Of a DNA stretch of 64,000 nucleotides, positions 1-8,182 are shown piece by piece. The DNA comes from Evansella alkalicola (GTDB lineage: Bacteria > Bacillota > Bacilli > Bacillales > Salisediminibacteriaceae). The stretch is from assembly GCF_019042735.1 (NCBI RefSeq), contig NZ_JAHQCR010000088.1, positions 1 through 64,000 of the forward strand, written 5' to 3'. Position numbers and translations under genes: made by a program. The notes under the pieces were generated by a model. That model was not told the origin of the DNA and made no database searches. It saw nothing but the letters and a program-made list of their open reading frames with translations. Each line of letters opens with the position of its first letter. The stretch's first letter is position 1.

Positions 1-79
1 ATCGAGTAGGAGGATAATCATTAGTTGATTATCCGACCTCTCACACCACCGTACGTACGGATCCGTATACGGCGGTTCA
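1..79 (-). ncRNA. Group II intron domains V and VI
   Basis: On the minus strand, positions 78 to about 43 form the domain V hairpin (GAACCGCCGTATACGG...CCGTACGTACGGTGG), and 38 to 1 form domain VI. The domain VI stem is GATAATCA/TGATTATC with an unpaired AACTA loop region that should hold the branch-point A. Domain V contains CGC, the catalytic triad of class C introns (other classes use AGC). This is the ribozyme active site and shows that the RNA part is preserved at its 3' end. Confidence 0.8.
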
Positions 80-87
80 ATTTTATA

Positions 88-1371
88 CTAAGCATGTATT
101 TTGTTGTAATGTTCTACACAAGAGATTAGTCCGAATTTGGCTAATCTCTTATTCGTTATCGTTGTAGTAAGTATCCAAGAGTAGGCTGTACGGGTTACCC
201 CTTTACTTGTATGGCTATATTTGTAGGCATTATATTTGTTCATTCCCAATTTAATTAAGTTTTTCCTGCGATTTTTAGCTGTTTTCCACTTCTTCCAGAT
301 GCACATTCGCAGTCTGACTCTTGTATGAGAGTCTATTCCACCTAACAACTTTTTCATATATCCAATCTTGAAGTAATTAATCCACCCTCTTATCACTTGG
401 TTGATGCGTTCAACCTGATACTTCGTATCGATACTCCAATTCTTTCTTGTTAATTGTTTTAGTTTATACTTGAAGTTTTCTACCGACTTTTGGTGTGGTT
501 TCGCTTTGTATATGCCCATTTGATAATCTTTGAAGAAGCCAAATCCTAAGAACTTCATTGAAGGATCATTTGGTCTTGTGACTTTGGTCTTTGTAGTATT
601 GACGATCAAGCCTAACTTTTCATTAATGAACTTCGTTACTGACCTCATTACTCGTTTCGCTGCCATCTCGCTTTTCACCATGATAATGCAATCATCGGCA
701 TATCTAACAAAGCGGAGTCCGCGATTTTCAAGTTCCATATCCAATTCGTTAAGCATGATGTTACTAAGTAGTGGAGATAAGTTTCCTCCTTGCGGAGTTC
801 CTATAACTGTTTCTTTGTAATCTTCCTCGATTTGCACACCACTTACTAAGAATTTGCGAATGAGTGAAATGACATCACCATCATCGACTGTTCTTGATAC
901 AAGATTTATCAGCCTATCATGATTCACCGTGTCAAAGAAACGTTCTAAGTCTATATCCACAATCCAGTCATGACCATCATTTAAATATTCTAAAGTTTGT
1001 AAAATAGCCATCTCGGCATATCGCTTAGGCCTAAATCCGTAGCTATATTCACTAAACTTCTTATCAAATATAGGTGTGAGAATTTGTGCTAGCGCTTGTT
1101 GGATTACCCTATCCTTGACCGTCGGTATACCTAAGAGTCTAACCCCTCCATTCGGTTTAGGGATTTCCACTCTTAATACGGGGGAAGGTTGATATTTTCT
1201 TTGGCGAATTTGAGAAATGAGTTCCTCTTTATTTAACGCCATATAACCCCCTAATTCTTCAACAGTCATTCCATCTACACCAGCTGCACCTTTGTTCTTT
1301 TTCACCTGTTTGAATGCCCTATTGAGATTGTCTCTGTCCAAAATTCTGTCGAGTAGCTTTCTTTCATACAT
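88..1371 (-). CDS. ltrA: Group II intron reverse transcriptase/maturase
   Basis: This 427-residue intron-encoded protein copies and helps splice its host intron. The palm carries DIDLERFFDTV (about 139-149), GTPQGGNLSP (191-200) and the catalytic YADD (224-227). A maturase (X) region follows, with a KFLGFGF block and the W-I-N-Y-F-K-I-G-Y block. The N-terminal KNKGAAGVDGMT segment is typical of the family. It ends without an HNH endonuclease domain, as is normal for class C proteins of about 420 residues. ATG start with AGAAAGGAAAT upstream. The frame is intact, so the intron could be active. Many antisense open frames across it are shadows. Confidence 0.95.
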   Translation of the reverse strand: MYERKLLDRILDRDNLNRAFKQVKKNKGAAGVDGMTVEELGGYMALNKEELISQIRQRKYQPSPVLRVEIPKPNGGVRLLGIPTVKDRVIQQALAQILTPIFDKKFSEYSYGFRPKRYAEMAILQTLEYLNDGHDWIVDIDLERFFDTVNHDRLINLVSRTVDDGDVISLIRKFLVSGVQIEEDYKETVIGTPQGGNLSPLLSNIMLNELDMELENRGLRFVRYADDCIIMVKSEMAAKRVMRSVTKFINEKLGLIVNTTKTKVTRPNDPSMKFLGFGFFKDYQMGIYKAKPHQKSVENFKYKLKQLTRKNWSIDTKYQVERINQVIRGWINYFKIGYMKKLLGGIDSHTRVRLRMCIWKKWKTAKNRRKNLIKLGMNKYNAYKYSHTSKGVTRTAYSWILTTTITNKRLAKFGLISCVEHYNKIHA

Positions 1372-1863
1372 GCTTTGTTATTTCCTTTCTGTCTCGTAAA
1401 GTCGGTATCCACTTTTCCGCTTTTATGCCAGTGGTCTATTTCCTCTTCCAATCGAGAGTTCTATAACGATAAAATTGTTCAGCCCTTCGCTCCTTCTAAC
1501 TTTCGTTAGCTATCTTCACTACTACGGCTTCTGCTGACTTCTCACTATCCAGCCTTGTATCACTACAAGGTTTTGGTGTAGACAAGTGAGATCTCCCCAG
1601 TTAAGGTGCGAACTCTTTCCCTCCACCTATCTGCCATATATACACCGTATGATAATTGTAGCTATTGGATTTTAACTTCTTTTGCAGTCTTGTCCTCATA
1701 CGTTGCCTCCTATATGATTTCTGTTCGTCAGACCGGAGGTTTGCCTCGAGCTTCCTTCAGATTCCACGTCACCGTGGACACCCTTGCTTTTAGCTGTGTA
1801 CTTACCGCTACAAGGTCGTACTTGGGACTTTCACCCATTAGAGTTCGCCCATGCTGGGCGAAC

Positions 1864-1894
1864 AAAACGAGGCTGGACTATTCTGTCCCAGCCT
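1864..1894 (-). terminator. Rho-independent terminator of the NRDE gene; intron target site
   Basis: Minus-strand stem AGGCTGGGAC / GTCCAGCCT (one bulged G) followed by CGTTTT. It overlaps the last codons and stop of the NRDE-family gene. The group II intron starts at the next base, 1863. Confidence 0.75.
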
Positions 1895-2639
1895 TTTCTA
1901 GTTTAAATGTAAATCTACTTTCTCTCTTTGGGACAAAACTTCTCTCGATAAATGTACATATTTTATTTTTATCTACTAAAATCACAGTACTAGACCGCGT
2001 ACCGTAGTTCTGACTTTTAATAAATATAGATGATAAAGTCCGTTCCATGCTCAATCCAACCCCCGTATTTGGAAGTGTATCGTCTGAATAAATAACTTCA
2101 TCTGTTAATAACTTAAATAGTTCATCCTCCAAAGAAGCAGGATTAGTAGTATTCATTGCCCCCATTAATCCTTTTTTTAACTTCTCTGTCTTAGGCCAAG
2201 TTGGACTCAGCGCAGGTGCATTGCTCAAAACATGTATTCCATTATTCAGTTCTTGTGTATTGGAATGATAATTTGATAAGTAATGAAGAGATTTAAAGTT
2301 CCCATAAATTAGGTTGAATCCATCATATAGATTTAAGTCTTTATCAAGTTTTCTATCATCTGTCGAATGAAGCAAATAGTTTTTCACTAGCATACCCCTT
2401 GAATAATTACTGCTATCATAACTCCCATCACGTACATTCGTTAATGCAGCAAACCTTCCCTCCTTCGTTATTCCCAACCATGTCCCTCCTCGGACGAGAT
2501 CTCTTCCTGCAAGTAAGGACGGGCTTTCTGGCCAAAAATGAGCGGTTGCAGTATCACGGTCGTAAAATTCATCCCTATTTGCAACTAAGATAAAAGGGTA
2601 TTTAGGGTGAATATTTATAGCAACACCAAGAATGCACAC
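1878..2639 (-). CDS. NRDE/TANGO2-family protein
   Basis: This is a 253-residue protein of the NRDE (TANGO2, Ser-rich C2ORF/T10) family. It begins MCILGVAINIHPKYPFILVA followed by NRDE (residues 21-24), with a Cys at position 2 that may become N-terminal, as in Ntn-type enzymes. Further family blocks are F-W-P-E, LAGRD, GGTWLGI and FAALTNVRD. The biochemical role is not established; the eukaryotic homologue is linked to heme or lipid handling. GTG start with AAGGAGTG upstream, and a sigma-A type promoter at 2676-2704. The coding end is embedded in its terminator, and the group II intron lies immediately downstream without breaking the frame. Confidence 0.88.
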   Translation of the reverse strand: MCILGVAINIHPKYPFILVANRDEFYDRDTATAHFWPESPSLLAGRDLVRGGTWLGITKEGRFAALTNVRDGSYDSSNYSRGMLVKNYLLHSTDDRKLDKDLNLYDGFNLIYGNFKSLHYLSNYHSNTQELNNGIHVLSNAPALSPTWPKTEKLKKGLMGAMNTTNPASLEDELFKLLTDEVIYSDDTLPNTGVGLSMERTLSSIFIKSQNYGTRSSTVILVDKNKICTFIERSFVPKRESRFTFKLEKAGTE

Positions 2640-2675
2640 TAATAATCACTCCTTCAAAAGATGTGTCTTAACATG

Positions 2676-2704
2676 AATATATTACATGATGATAATGGAC
2701 ACAA
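2676..2704 (-). promoter_or_regulatory. Sigma-A type promoter for the NRDE gene
   Basis: Minus strand TTGTGT, 17-nt spacer, TATATT, ending about 37 nt before the GTG start. Read by eye from consensus match and spacing. Confidence 0.5.
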
Positions 2705-2787
2705 TACATAAATTGTGTATTTTTATTATATGATTAGGTGATTTACATTAAATAACTCCTTATTCCCCTTAGTTTTAAAACCTTTTG

Positions 2788-2816
2788 TTGTTTCGGTAAA
2801 ACAGGAATTGTATAAT
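2788..2816 (+). promoter_or_regulatory. Sigma-A promoter for the telA operon
   Basis: TTGTTT, 17-nt spacer, perfect TATAAT at 2811-2816. This leaves a 5' leader of roughly 88 nt before the TTG start of telA. No riboswitch-like structure was recognised in the leader. Confidence 0.6.
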
Positions 2817-2910
2817 TTAGTTAATGAAATGATATGAAACTTATTTAGGGGATATCACGTATATACAAGCATAGAACGTACAACGATCCTCACACAGGGA
2901 GGTTTTTATA

Positions 2911-3957
2911 TTGACAAACGAACATTCTTCACAACTAACCAATCATAATCAGGGTATTGAAAAACAAGAAAAAGCTCGTGAGTTTGTCGAGCAAATTCGT
3001 TCGGACAAAGATCTAAATAAAATATTAGAATCTTTAGGACGTATTGGTTCAGAAGAACAACTGAAGGCTGGAGAATCACTGGAAGCCCTAAAGCGTCCAG
3101 TAAGTGAGATGATGAATGACCCAAATCAAGATCTACCTGACCAACTTACTAAGTTGAAGGATATTGTAGCTGAGTTAGAACCGAATTATTTAAATGAAGG
3201 AAAATTTAAACAATTTTTAAGTAAACTCGTTCGTAAAAGCCCTATTGAAAAATATGCAAAAAAATATCAGACCATTGAAACAGAAGTAGAAACCATTATC
3301 GGTGCCCTTCTTAATGGAAAGGACAGACTACAAGAAGATAATGTAATGCTTCATCAATTAAAAGACGTGGCTAGAGAGCGTATTATTGGACTAAATGAAC
3401 AGATTGAGATAGGAAAACAGCTAAATATTATGTTAGAAGAAGAACTCCAGAAGGATGAGTGGAAGGGTGATCCTTCACCAATACAAAAGGGTCAGCAAAA
3501 AGTTTTATCCAGAGTAAAAAATATGCAACAGGCAGTATTAGTACTACAACAATCACTAGCTTCTGTTGATATAATCGTTGAAAATAATGATAAATTAGAA
3601 GAAGCTATCTTTAATGCAATTACAATGACTAAAAATATTATTACAGTCACTGCATCAATTCAATTAGCCCTTGGCAATCAGAAAAAAGTTATTGACGCTG
3701 TTAAAAACGTTAATGAATCGACGGAAGCTATGCTTCTTTCAAATGCACAGCTTCTAAAATCTAATACTGAGGAGACTTTAAAAACTCTTGAAGAACCAGC
3801 AATTGCAATGGAAACATTTAAAAAAGCATATGAAGATGTATATGCAGCCATTGAAATGACTGAGCAATCAAATTCTCGAATTATCGAGTCTAGTAAGCAG
3901 TTCATCACTGAGATGGACCAGTTAAACGAACAAATGGAGCGGAAGCTATTGAATTAA
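2911..3957 (+). CDS. telA: TelA-family protein (toxic anion resistance)
   Basis: This 348-residue protein matches the TelA/KlaA family (B. subtilis YceH and YaaN). It is soluble, almost wholly helical and rich in Glu, Lys and Gln. Typical blocks are the KSPIEKYAKKYQ stretch, a central coiled coil, and the long C-terminal helices with ITVTASIQLALGNQKKV. The family is named for tellurite and other anion resistance, but its biochemical function is unclear; membrane or envelope stress roles are proposed. TTG start with a strong GGGAGG site 7 nt upstream. The next gene follows after 18 nt, so they form an operon ending at the terminator at 4898-4939. Confidence 0.85.
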   Translation: MTNEHSSQLTNHNQGIEKQEKAREFVEQIRSDKDLNKILESLGRIGSEEQLKAGESLEALKRPVSEMMNDPNQDLPDQLTKLKDIVAELEPNYLNEGKFKQFLSKLVRKSPIEKYAKKYQTIETEVETIIGALLNGKDRLQEDNVMLHQLKDVARERIIGLNEQIEIGKQLNIMLEEELQKDEWKGDPSPIQKGQQKVLSRVKNMQQAVLVLQQSLASVDIIVENNDKLEEAIFNAITMTKNIITVTASIQLALGNQKKVIDAVKNVNESTEAMLLSNAQLLKSNTEETLKTLEEPAIAMETFKKAYEDVYAAIEMTEQSNSRIIESSKQFITEMDQLNEQMERKLLN

Positions 3958-3975
3958 CGGATAAGAGGTGACGTC

Positions 3976-4896
3976 ATGAGCTGGCGTGAGCAAGAAACAG
4001 AAAGAAAGTGGTATGAAGCTTTTCTTCCAAATTATTTAAAGCCATTAAGAGATCCTCAAATAGAAACAACATACACGAAAGAAATGATTAATGAGGCAGT
4101 AGAGTTTTTATCAGATCTCTCTTCTTTATCAGAACTGCCTAGACTTAACAAAACTTTTAAGCGTAATATAAAGGGTCATTTGTTCAAGGTGAAAATAAAA
4201 CCAAAAAAACTACATCTTGAATTATTGGATACAAAAAAATCCTCTGATCCAATTAAGAAGCGCGTCTATATTACTACTTATCGAAAGCAGTATAAAATGG
4301 AACAGGGTATGGGAAAGTGCATCGATTCAACGATTTATTATCAAGTTAATAATAAAACTGTGGTAAGAAGTATTAAAAAACATCATTTATTCCTAACATT
4401 ATTTTTTCAACTTCATAAACTTGATGTTTCACTATCTGGTGGTAATTTGGATGAAATTACTGTAGACCAGGCGCTAGGACCAGGTCCAGATATTGAACAG
4501 AACAATACTCATGAGGAAGAAAAGCAAAAAATAATTCACCAATCAAATGAGCTATTAAAAAAATATAAAAAAATAGATACGGAAATTAGTCTATTAATAC
4601 AAAACATACAAGCAATTATTCAAGAGTGTTTAAAAGATATACATTTATTAAATTTTGAAGAAAAACATCATGTGAAGCGGATGATTAATAATGACCTACC
4701 TAATTTGATGGAAACCTACAAAAGTTTGTCTCATGAACAACAACTTGAAAAACATGAAGATGTTCTAGAAAGCCTTCGCACTATGCACACTTATATGGAG
4801 GGTCTCCAGAAAGATGTGCAGTCTTCCAGAATGGATCGAATGGAGCATCTATTACGTTTAAACCGTGTAAGATATTCTGAAGAAGAATCCAAATAA
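3976..4896 (+). CDS. Conserved hypothetical protein, operon partner of TelA
   Basis: This 306-residue protein is not recognised. It has no signal peptide or membrane segment. The N-terminal half is basic (many Lys, with two Lys-Pro-Lys-Lys type clusters near residues 70-80) and contains a compact alpha/beta-looking part. The C-terminal half from about residue 175 is a charged coiled coil. It shares an operon with TelA (18 nt gap, AGAGGTGA ribosome site). In Bacillus, other TelA paralogues are paired with XpaC, but no convincing XpaC resemblance is visible here. A structural partner of TelA is the simplest inference. Confidence 0.7.
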   Translation: MSWREQETERKWYEAFLPNYLKPLRDPQIETTYTKEMINEAVEFLSDLSSLSELPRLNKTFKRNIKGHLFKVKIKPKKLHLELLDTKKSSDPIKKRVYITTYRKQYKMEQGMGKCIDSTIYYQVNNKTVVRSIKKHHLFLTLFFQLHKLDVSLSGGNLDEITVDQALGPGPDIEQNNTHEEEKQKIIHQSNELLKKYKKIDTEISLLIQNIQAIIQECLKDIHLLNFEEKHHVKRMINNDLPNLMETYKSLSHEQQLEKHEDVLESLRTMHTYMEGLQKDVQSSRMDRMEHLLRLNRVRYSEEESK

Positions 4897-4897
4897 G

Positions 4898-4939
4898 AAA
4901 AAAGCCAGCATGAATCATTGCGATTCTGCTGACTTTTTT
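4898..4939. terminator. Bidirectional terminator between converging genes
   Basis: A-rich/T-rich flanks with stem AAAAAAGCCAGCA..GAATC pairing GATTC.TGCTGACTTTTTT. It serves the telA operon on the plus strand and the DUF5667 gene on the minus strand. Confidence 0.8.
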
Positions 4940-4945
4940 CTTATA

Positions 4946-5950
4946 TTAATTATTACCTTTACCCTTGTTTTTACCATTGTTTCCTCGCCCTACACCTTTG
5001 TTACCCCTATCTTTACTCGAGTTGCCTTTTTCAACATTCCCATTTCCATTACCTTTGCCACGTATATTATTCTTATTACCCTTTTCTTTTCCATTATTCT
5101 TATTATTATTTATTACTGCTTCCTTATTCGTTGAATTCTTCTCTGAACGCAGGCTAATGACAGTTTCTTCGGACTGTCCTATTGATGTACTTGCTACCAC
5201 TGATTCATCAATATCAGTCTCATCTTTTCTATCAAAAACTTGATTACCATTCTCTACTGAATTAACTTCAAGATCTTCTGTACCTTCCATTATCCCGAAA
5301 AATAAAGCTGGATCTATATTTCTTTTAGAAAGTTTTCTCTCAATGTTTCTTTTTAATGCAGATACAGCATTAGGGTTTTCAATTTTTTCTGCATTTTCCC
5401 ATAAACTGATGACTGCTTGAGGAAATGTGTGTAGTTCTTTGTCATCAAGATTCTCTTTCATGTTATCTTCTATTACGAGATCTGAATTATCATTGACTGT
5501 ATCTAGTGCTTCATGAGATTCGTATACTGGATCATCAACAATAACAACTACCCTTTCCTCATTGAAGTTGTTAGACATTACATATTGATGAATTGCGTCC
5601 TCAAGTAGTCCTTCAGCTTCATTAAAGTAGCCTGCTTCTACTAACGTTTGGGCAGCCTTTAACCGTTCTTGCGCAAATTGAGCAAGCAATAAGGCTTTAC
5701 TGTAATCGCTAAAGGCTAATTTCATTTGTAAATCTTCAAGTGCTGTATTTACAAAGTAAAAAAAGTTTCCTGGTAGATGATTCTGTATTTGTTTTACCTC
5801 TTCCTCAGTAAGTTCACCCGATTCAAAAAGCTCTGATAGATCAGCTGATGGTACTTCTCCATTTTCCGCCAATCCCCATGTTGGTACCAATGTGAACAAT
5901 AATCCTATTAGAATAATGGATATTAATGCTTTTCTTAATTTGCTTTTCAT
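4946..5950 (-). CDS. Secreted DUF5667-type protein with Gly/Asn/Lys-rich tail
   Basis: This is a 334-residue exported protein. The start at 5950 is preferred because AGAGGTGA lies 6 nt before it; a longer frame adds nine residues. A signal peptide is evident (KSKLRK, a hydrophobic run, then Ala-Glu-Asn). Residues about 40-130 resemble the helical DUF5667 domain (ELFESGELTEEEV; FSDYSKALLLAQFAQERL). The middle is acidic. The last 60 residues are low-complexity NKNNGKEKGN-type repeats, probably disordered. RsgI, the next gene upstream, ends in the same kind of tail. Similar tails next to sigI suggest an envelope-sensing role, but the function is inferred. Confidence 0.7.
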   Translation of the reverse strand: MKSKLRKALISIILIGLLFTLVPTWGLAENGEVPSADLSELFESGELTEEEVKQIQNHLPGNFFYFVNTALEDLQMKLAFSDYSKALLLAQFAQERLKAAQTLVEAGYFNEAEGLLEDAIHQYVMSNNFNEERVVVIVDDPVYESHEALDTVNDNSDLVIEDNMKENLDDKELHTFPQAVISLWENAEKIENPNAVSALKRNIERKLSKRNIDPALFFGIMEGTEDLEVNSVENGNQVFDRKDETDIDESVVASTSIGQSEETVISLRSEKNSTNKEAVINNNKNNGKEKGNKNNIRGKGNGNGNVEKGNSSKDRGNKGVGRGNNGKNKGKGNN

Positions 5951-6069
5951 TTTTTTCACCTCTAATATTTTTCTCATACATAAGTTTCGGTGAAAAAAAT
6001 TATTTAAGAGGATAAAAAAATAAATATATGGTCAAACATGTAAATTGGGCCAAATGGATTATATAACAA

Positions 6070-7236
6070 TTATCTATTGGAATTATTCCCCTTTTTTCCA
6101 GGAGGACCTTCTTTATTACCTTTGTTTGAATTACCTTTTCCATTATTGCCTGCATTTTCGTTACGTTTACTATTACCTTTACTACCGTTACGATTTTTAT
6201 TGTCTCCTTTTAATTCAGAAGGATGTTTATCACCTTTGATGTCTTTTGAATTACCTCTGCCTGGGTTATTAGTTGAAGGGTGTTTTTCGTCTCTTGCCTG
6301 CCCAGGAGGTACAAATTCATCTTTATTTTTTGCAGGAGGAACGACTCTAGTTGGCTCCTCTTCCTCCTTTACTTCATCGTCTTTTTCACTAGTAATGAAA
6401 GTGTCTTCCTCAATTGTAGAAACTTCTTCATTTTGAGTATCCGCTTGTATTTTTTCAGAACTTTCTTTACGACTCACGATTAGTTTATCTGATGAAACTA
6501 TTTTTTCTAATTCCAGACCAGAATTTTTTTCGATATCTTGAATAGCTGTAGAGCTTAACTCTAAATAATCCAGGTCAATACCACTCTTTTTGGCCTGTTC
6601 AAGCAGCATGTATTTAGCAGGTGACAATGATAATTCTTTGGCTTGTTGAAAAATATCATTATCTACTGTAAGGGAGATAAAGTTTACTGAAAATTGATCT
6701 TGCATATTCATAATCCACTGGTCATAATCTTCGCCCCATAACTCCTTATTAAAATAGGAAAATGGAGATGATATATATACGTAGTTTTCTTCTGTTAAGT
6801 AGCCTAATTCCTTTCCTTCTTCAATAACAAGACTTGTTGCTTGATTTAAAGTCTTACCTTGAAGTTCTTCTTCCATATGAGCAAGTATATCCTTACCTTT
6901 ACTATTAAATCCCTTTACTCCTATAACGTCATAATGCTTATCTACTGATATCTCAATACTTGGATTCATATCGATCATAACTGTCCCATAAACTTTATCA
7001 CTATTAAGAAAGGGCATCATAGATATGAAAAATGCAAAAAATAAGATTGCAGCTGCGGGAATACTGTATGTCTTATTTATATTTCGTGTTGTAAAATGTA
7101 CACCTGAAAAGGGAGAGTACGTAACTTCTTCTCCTACCTGTATATTTGACTGAAGTTTAGCTTTCTCAAATTCACCATCATTTGTCATTACAATCATGAA
7201 ACGCCGATGCTTCTCCATTACGATTCCTTGTTTCAC
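6070..7236 (-). CDS. rsgI: Anti-sigma-I factor RsgI
   Basis: This 388-residue membrane protein should hold SigI inactive. The N-terminal cytoplasmic RsgI domain (about 1-55, starting VKQGIVMEKHRRFMIVM) binds the sigma factor. One transmembrane segment (about 60-80, SIPAAAILFFAFFISMMPFL) follows. The outer domain has YGTVMIDMNPSIEISVD; the Asn-Pro pair is the likely autoproteolysis site known for this family. An acidic linker leads to a tail of roughly 100 residues rich in Gly, Asn, Lys and Pro. The B. subtilis protein also has a disordered extracellular part needed to sense wall defects. The GTG start at 7236 overlaps the sigI stop (GTGA) and has AAGGGG 9 nt upstream, so translation is probably coupled. 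The in-frame ATG nine bases earlier is less well placed. Confidence 0.9.
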   Translation of the reverse strand: MKQGIVMEKHRRFMIVMTNDGEFEKAKLQSNIQVGEEVTYSPFSGVHFTTRNINKTYSIPAAAILFFAFFISMMPFLNSDKVYGTVMIDMNPSIEISVDKHYDVIGVKGFNSKGKDILAHMEEELQGKTLNQATSLVIEEGKELGYLTEENYVYISSPFSYFNKELWGEDYDQWIMNMQDQFSVNFISLTVDNDIFQQAKELSLSPAKYMLLEQAKKSGIDLDYLELSSTAIQDIEKNSGLELEKIVSSDKLIVSRKESSEKIQADTQNEEVSTIEEDTFITSEKDDEVKEEEEPTRVVPPAKNKDEFVPPGQARDEKHPSTNNPGRGNSKDIKGDKHPSELKGDNKNRNGSKGNSKRNENAGNNGKGNSNKGNKEGPPGKKGNNSNR

Positions 7237-7973
7237 CCTAACCATCCCCTTAAATAATCCTGCAAATACTTGAAGTCCTCTAGTAAAATGATACATAATG
7301 CAATAATATATTTTCTGTTTCGTTCAATCGTTTTTCTACTCATAGTGATGTTGGTAGTTAATTGTTTCATAGGCAATCGTTTCTTTTCTATAAGATATAA
7401 TTTGAATTCATCATTGTTTACTACTGTTTTAGCTATATCAAGCATATTTTCCCTTGCATCTTTATGCTTTGGCGATTGTTTGGATACTTCAGCTAAACTA
7501 ATTCCATATTGGCTTAATGTTTTTTGCAGTAAAATAATCTCTTCTCTTCTTGCTTCACTTTCAAGCTGTACCTCGTATTTTCTCACAGCAGCATGTACCT
7601 CTGCTACATTTTCCATATTTTCTTTATCATCTTCTGTATAATCTATTGATAATGTCACCCGCCTTCTTTGTTCATAGCGGATGTAATCAATTACTCTTCT
7701 CTTTACTACTAAACTTGCAAACGCTAAAAAAGAATGTCCCTTCTCTGGCGAATACTGATGGATAGCTTCATTAAAAGCCATAAGGGCAATACTGTATTCA
7801 TCATCATCAGTAGTCAGGTACTTTTTACAAACCTTCGACGTCGTTTTCCGGATGAATGGGATATATTGTTCAATAAAATTATTCCTTTCTGACTCATCAC
7901 CGGCTTGAATTTGAGCAACAACATCTTCAACGGAACTGTTTTTTTGCTCTCTGCTCAACAAGCGTTTTAACAT
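7233..7973 (-). CDS. sigI: RNA polymerase sigma factor SigI
   Basis: This 246-residue sigma-70 family factor is the SigI type, associated with heat and cell-wall stress. Region 2 is clear: FIEQYIPFIRKTTSKVC, DDEYSIALMAFNEAIHQY and FLAFASLVVKRRVIDYIR. The C-terminal recognition part contains NITMSRKTIERNRKYIIALC, nearly invariant in SigI. The length matches B. subtilis SigI (251). The ATG at 7973 sits 9 nt after GAGGTG; a GTG four codons earlier is possible. It forms an operon with rsgI, and a probable SigI-type promoter lies at 8009-8037, implying autoregulation. Confidence 0.93.
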   Translation of the reverse strand: MLKRLLSREQKNSSVEDVVAQIQAGDESERNNFIEQYIPFIRKTTSKVCKKYLTTDDDEYSIALMAFNEAIHQYSPEKGHSFLAFASLVVKRRVIDYIRYEQRRRVTLSIDYTEDDKENMENVAEVHAAVRKYEVQLESEARREEIILLQKTLSQYGISLAEVSKQSPKHKDARENMLDIAKTVVNNDEFKLYLIEKKRLPMKQLTTNITMSRKTIERNRKYIIALCIILLEDFKYLQDYLRGWLG

Positions 7974-8008
7974 GTTGAGAAACACCTCACTATCTATCTT
8001 TATATTTA

Positions 8009-8037
8009 TTCGATTATTTTAGATTGTATATGGGGGC
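8009..8037 (-). promoter_or_regulatory. Probable SigI-dependent autoregulatory promoter
   Basis: On the minus strand a GCCCCC block (8032-8037) is separated by 19 nt from CGAA (8009-8012), 35 nt before the sigI start. The B. subtilis SigI consensus is described as a -35 with a run of C (ACCCCC type) and a -10 of CGAA type. No good sigma-A pair was seen in the same place. The assignment is by eye. Confidence 0.6.
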
Positions 8038-8118
8038 CATTATATATATTAACGCTATTTTTTCTAATGAGGAGGTGTCCTTTTTCCTATATAATAATTA
8101 CATTTTAATGATAAGTGG

Positions 8119-8147
8119 TTTACATTTTATTAATGTTTCACTACAAT
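8119..8147 (+). promoter_or_regulatory. Sigma-A promoter for the MBL hydrolase gene
   Basis: TTTACA, 17-nt spacer, TACAAT, 35 nt before the TTG start at 8183. Confidence 0.55.
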
Positions 8148-8182
8148 GATGACAAACAAGCTTTCCAAAGGAGTGGAAAACG

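Larger units (their letters stand above)
1..1863 (-). mobile_element. Class C (IIC) group II intron, apparently full length
   Basis: Read on the minus strand, the element begins at 1863 with a GTTCGCCC...GGGCGAAC hairpin, the usual 5' end of bacterial class C introns. A conserved-looking domain I core follows (GGTGAAAGTCCC, AAGGGTGTCC, GGAATCTGAAGGAAG), then the reverse transcriptase gene, then domains V and VI. The last visible bases, CTACTCGAT, are a plausible intron 3' end (AY), so the 3' splice site lies at or next to window position 1. The 5' exon is the rho-independent terminator of the NRDE-family gene and its U run. Insertion directly after terminator hairpins is the known target preference of class C introns. 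The 5' boundary is read from sequence; the exact 3' boundary is inferred because the downstream exon is outside the window. Confidence 0.88.

Noticed and set aside
1606..2007. Plus-strand 133-aa frame across the intron 5' end
   Set aside because: It is antisense to the intron's structured RNA and the NRDE gene, without a ribosome site.
4965..6483. Plus-strand hydrophobic, Leu/Pro/Phe-rich frames
   Set aside because: They are antisense shadows of the Gly/Asn/Lys-rich tails of RsgI and the DUF5667 protein.
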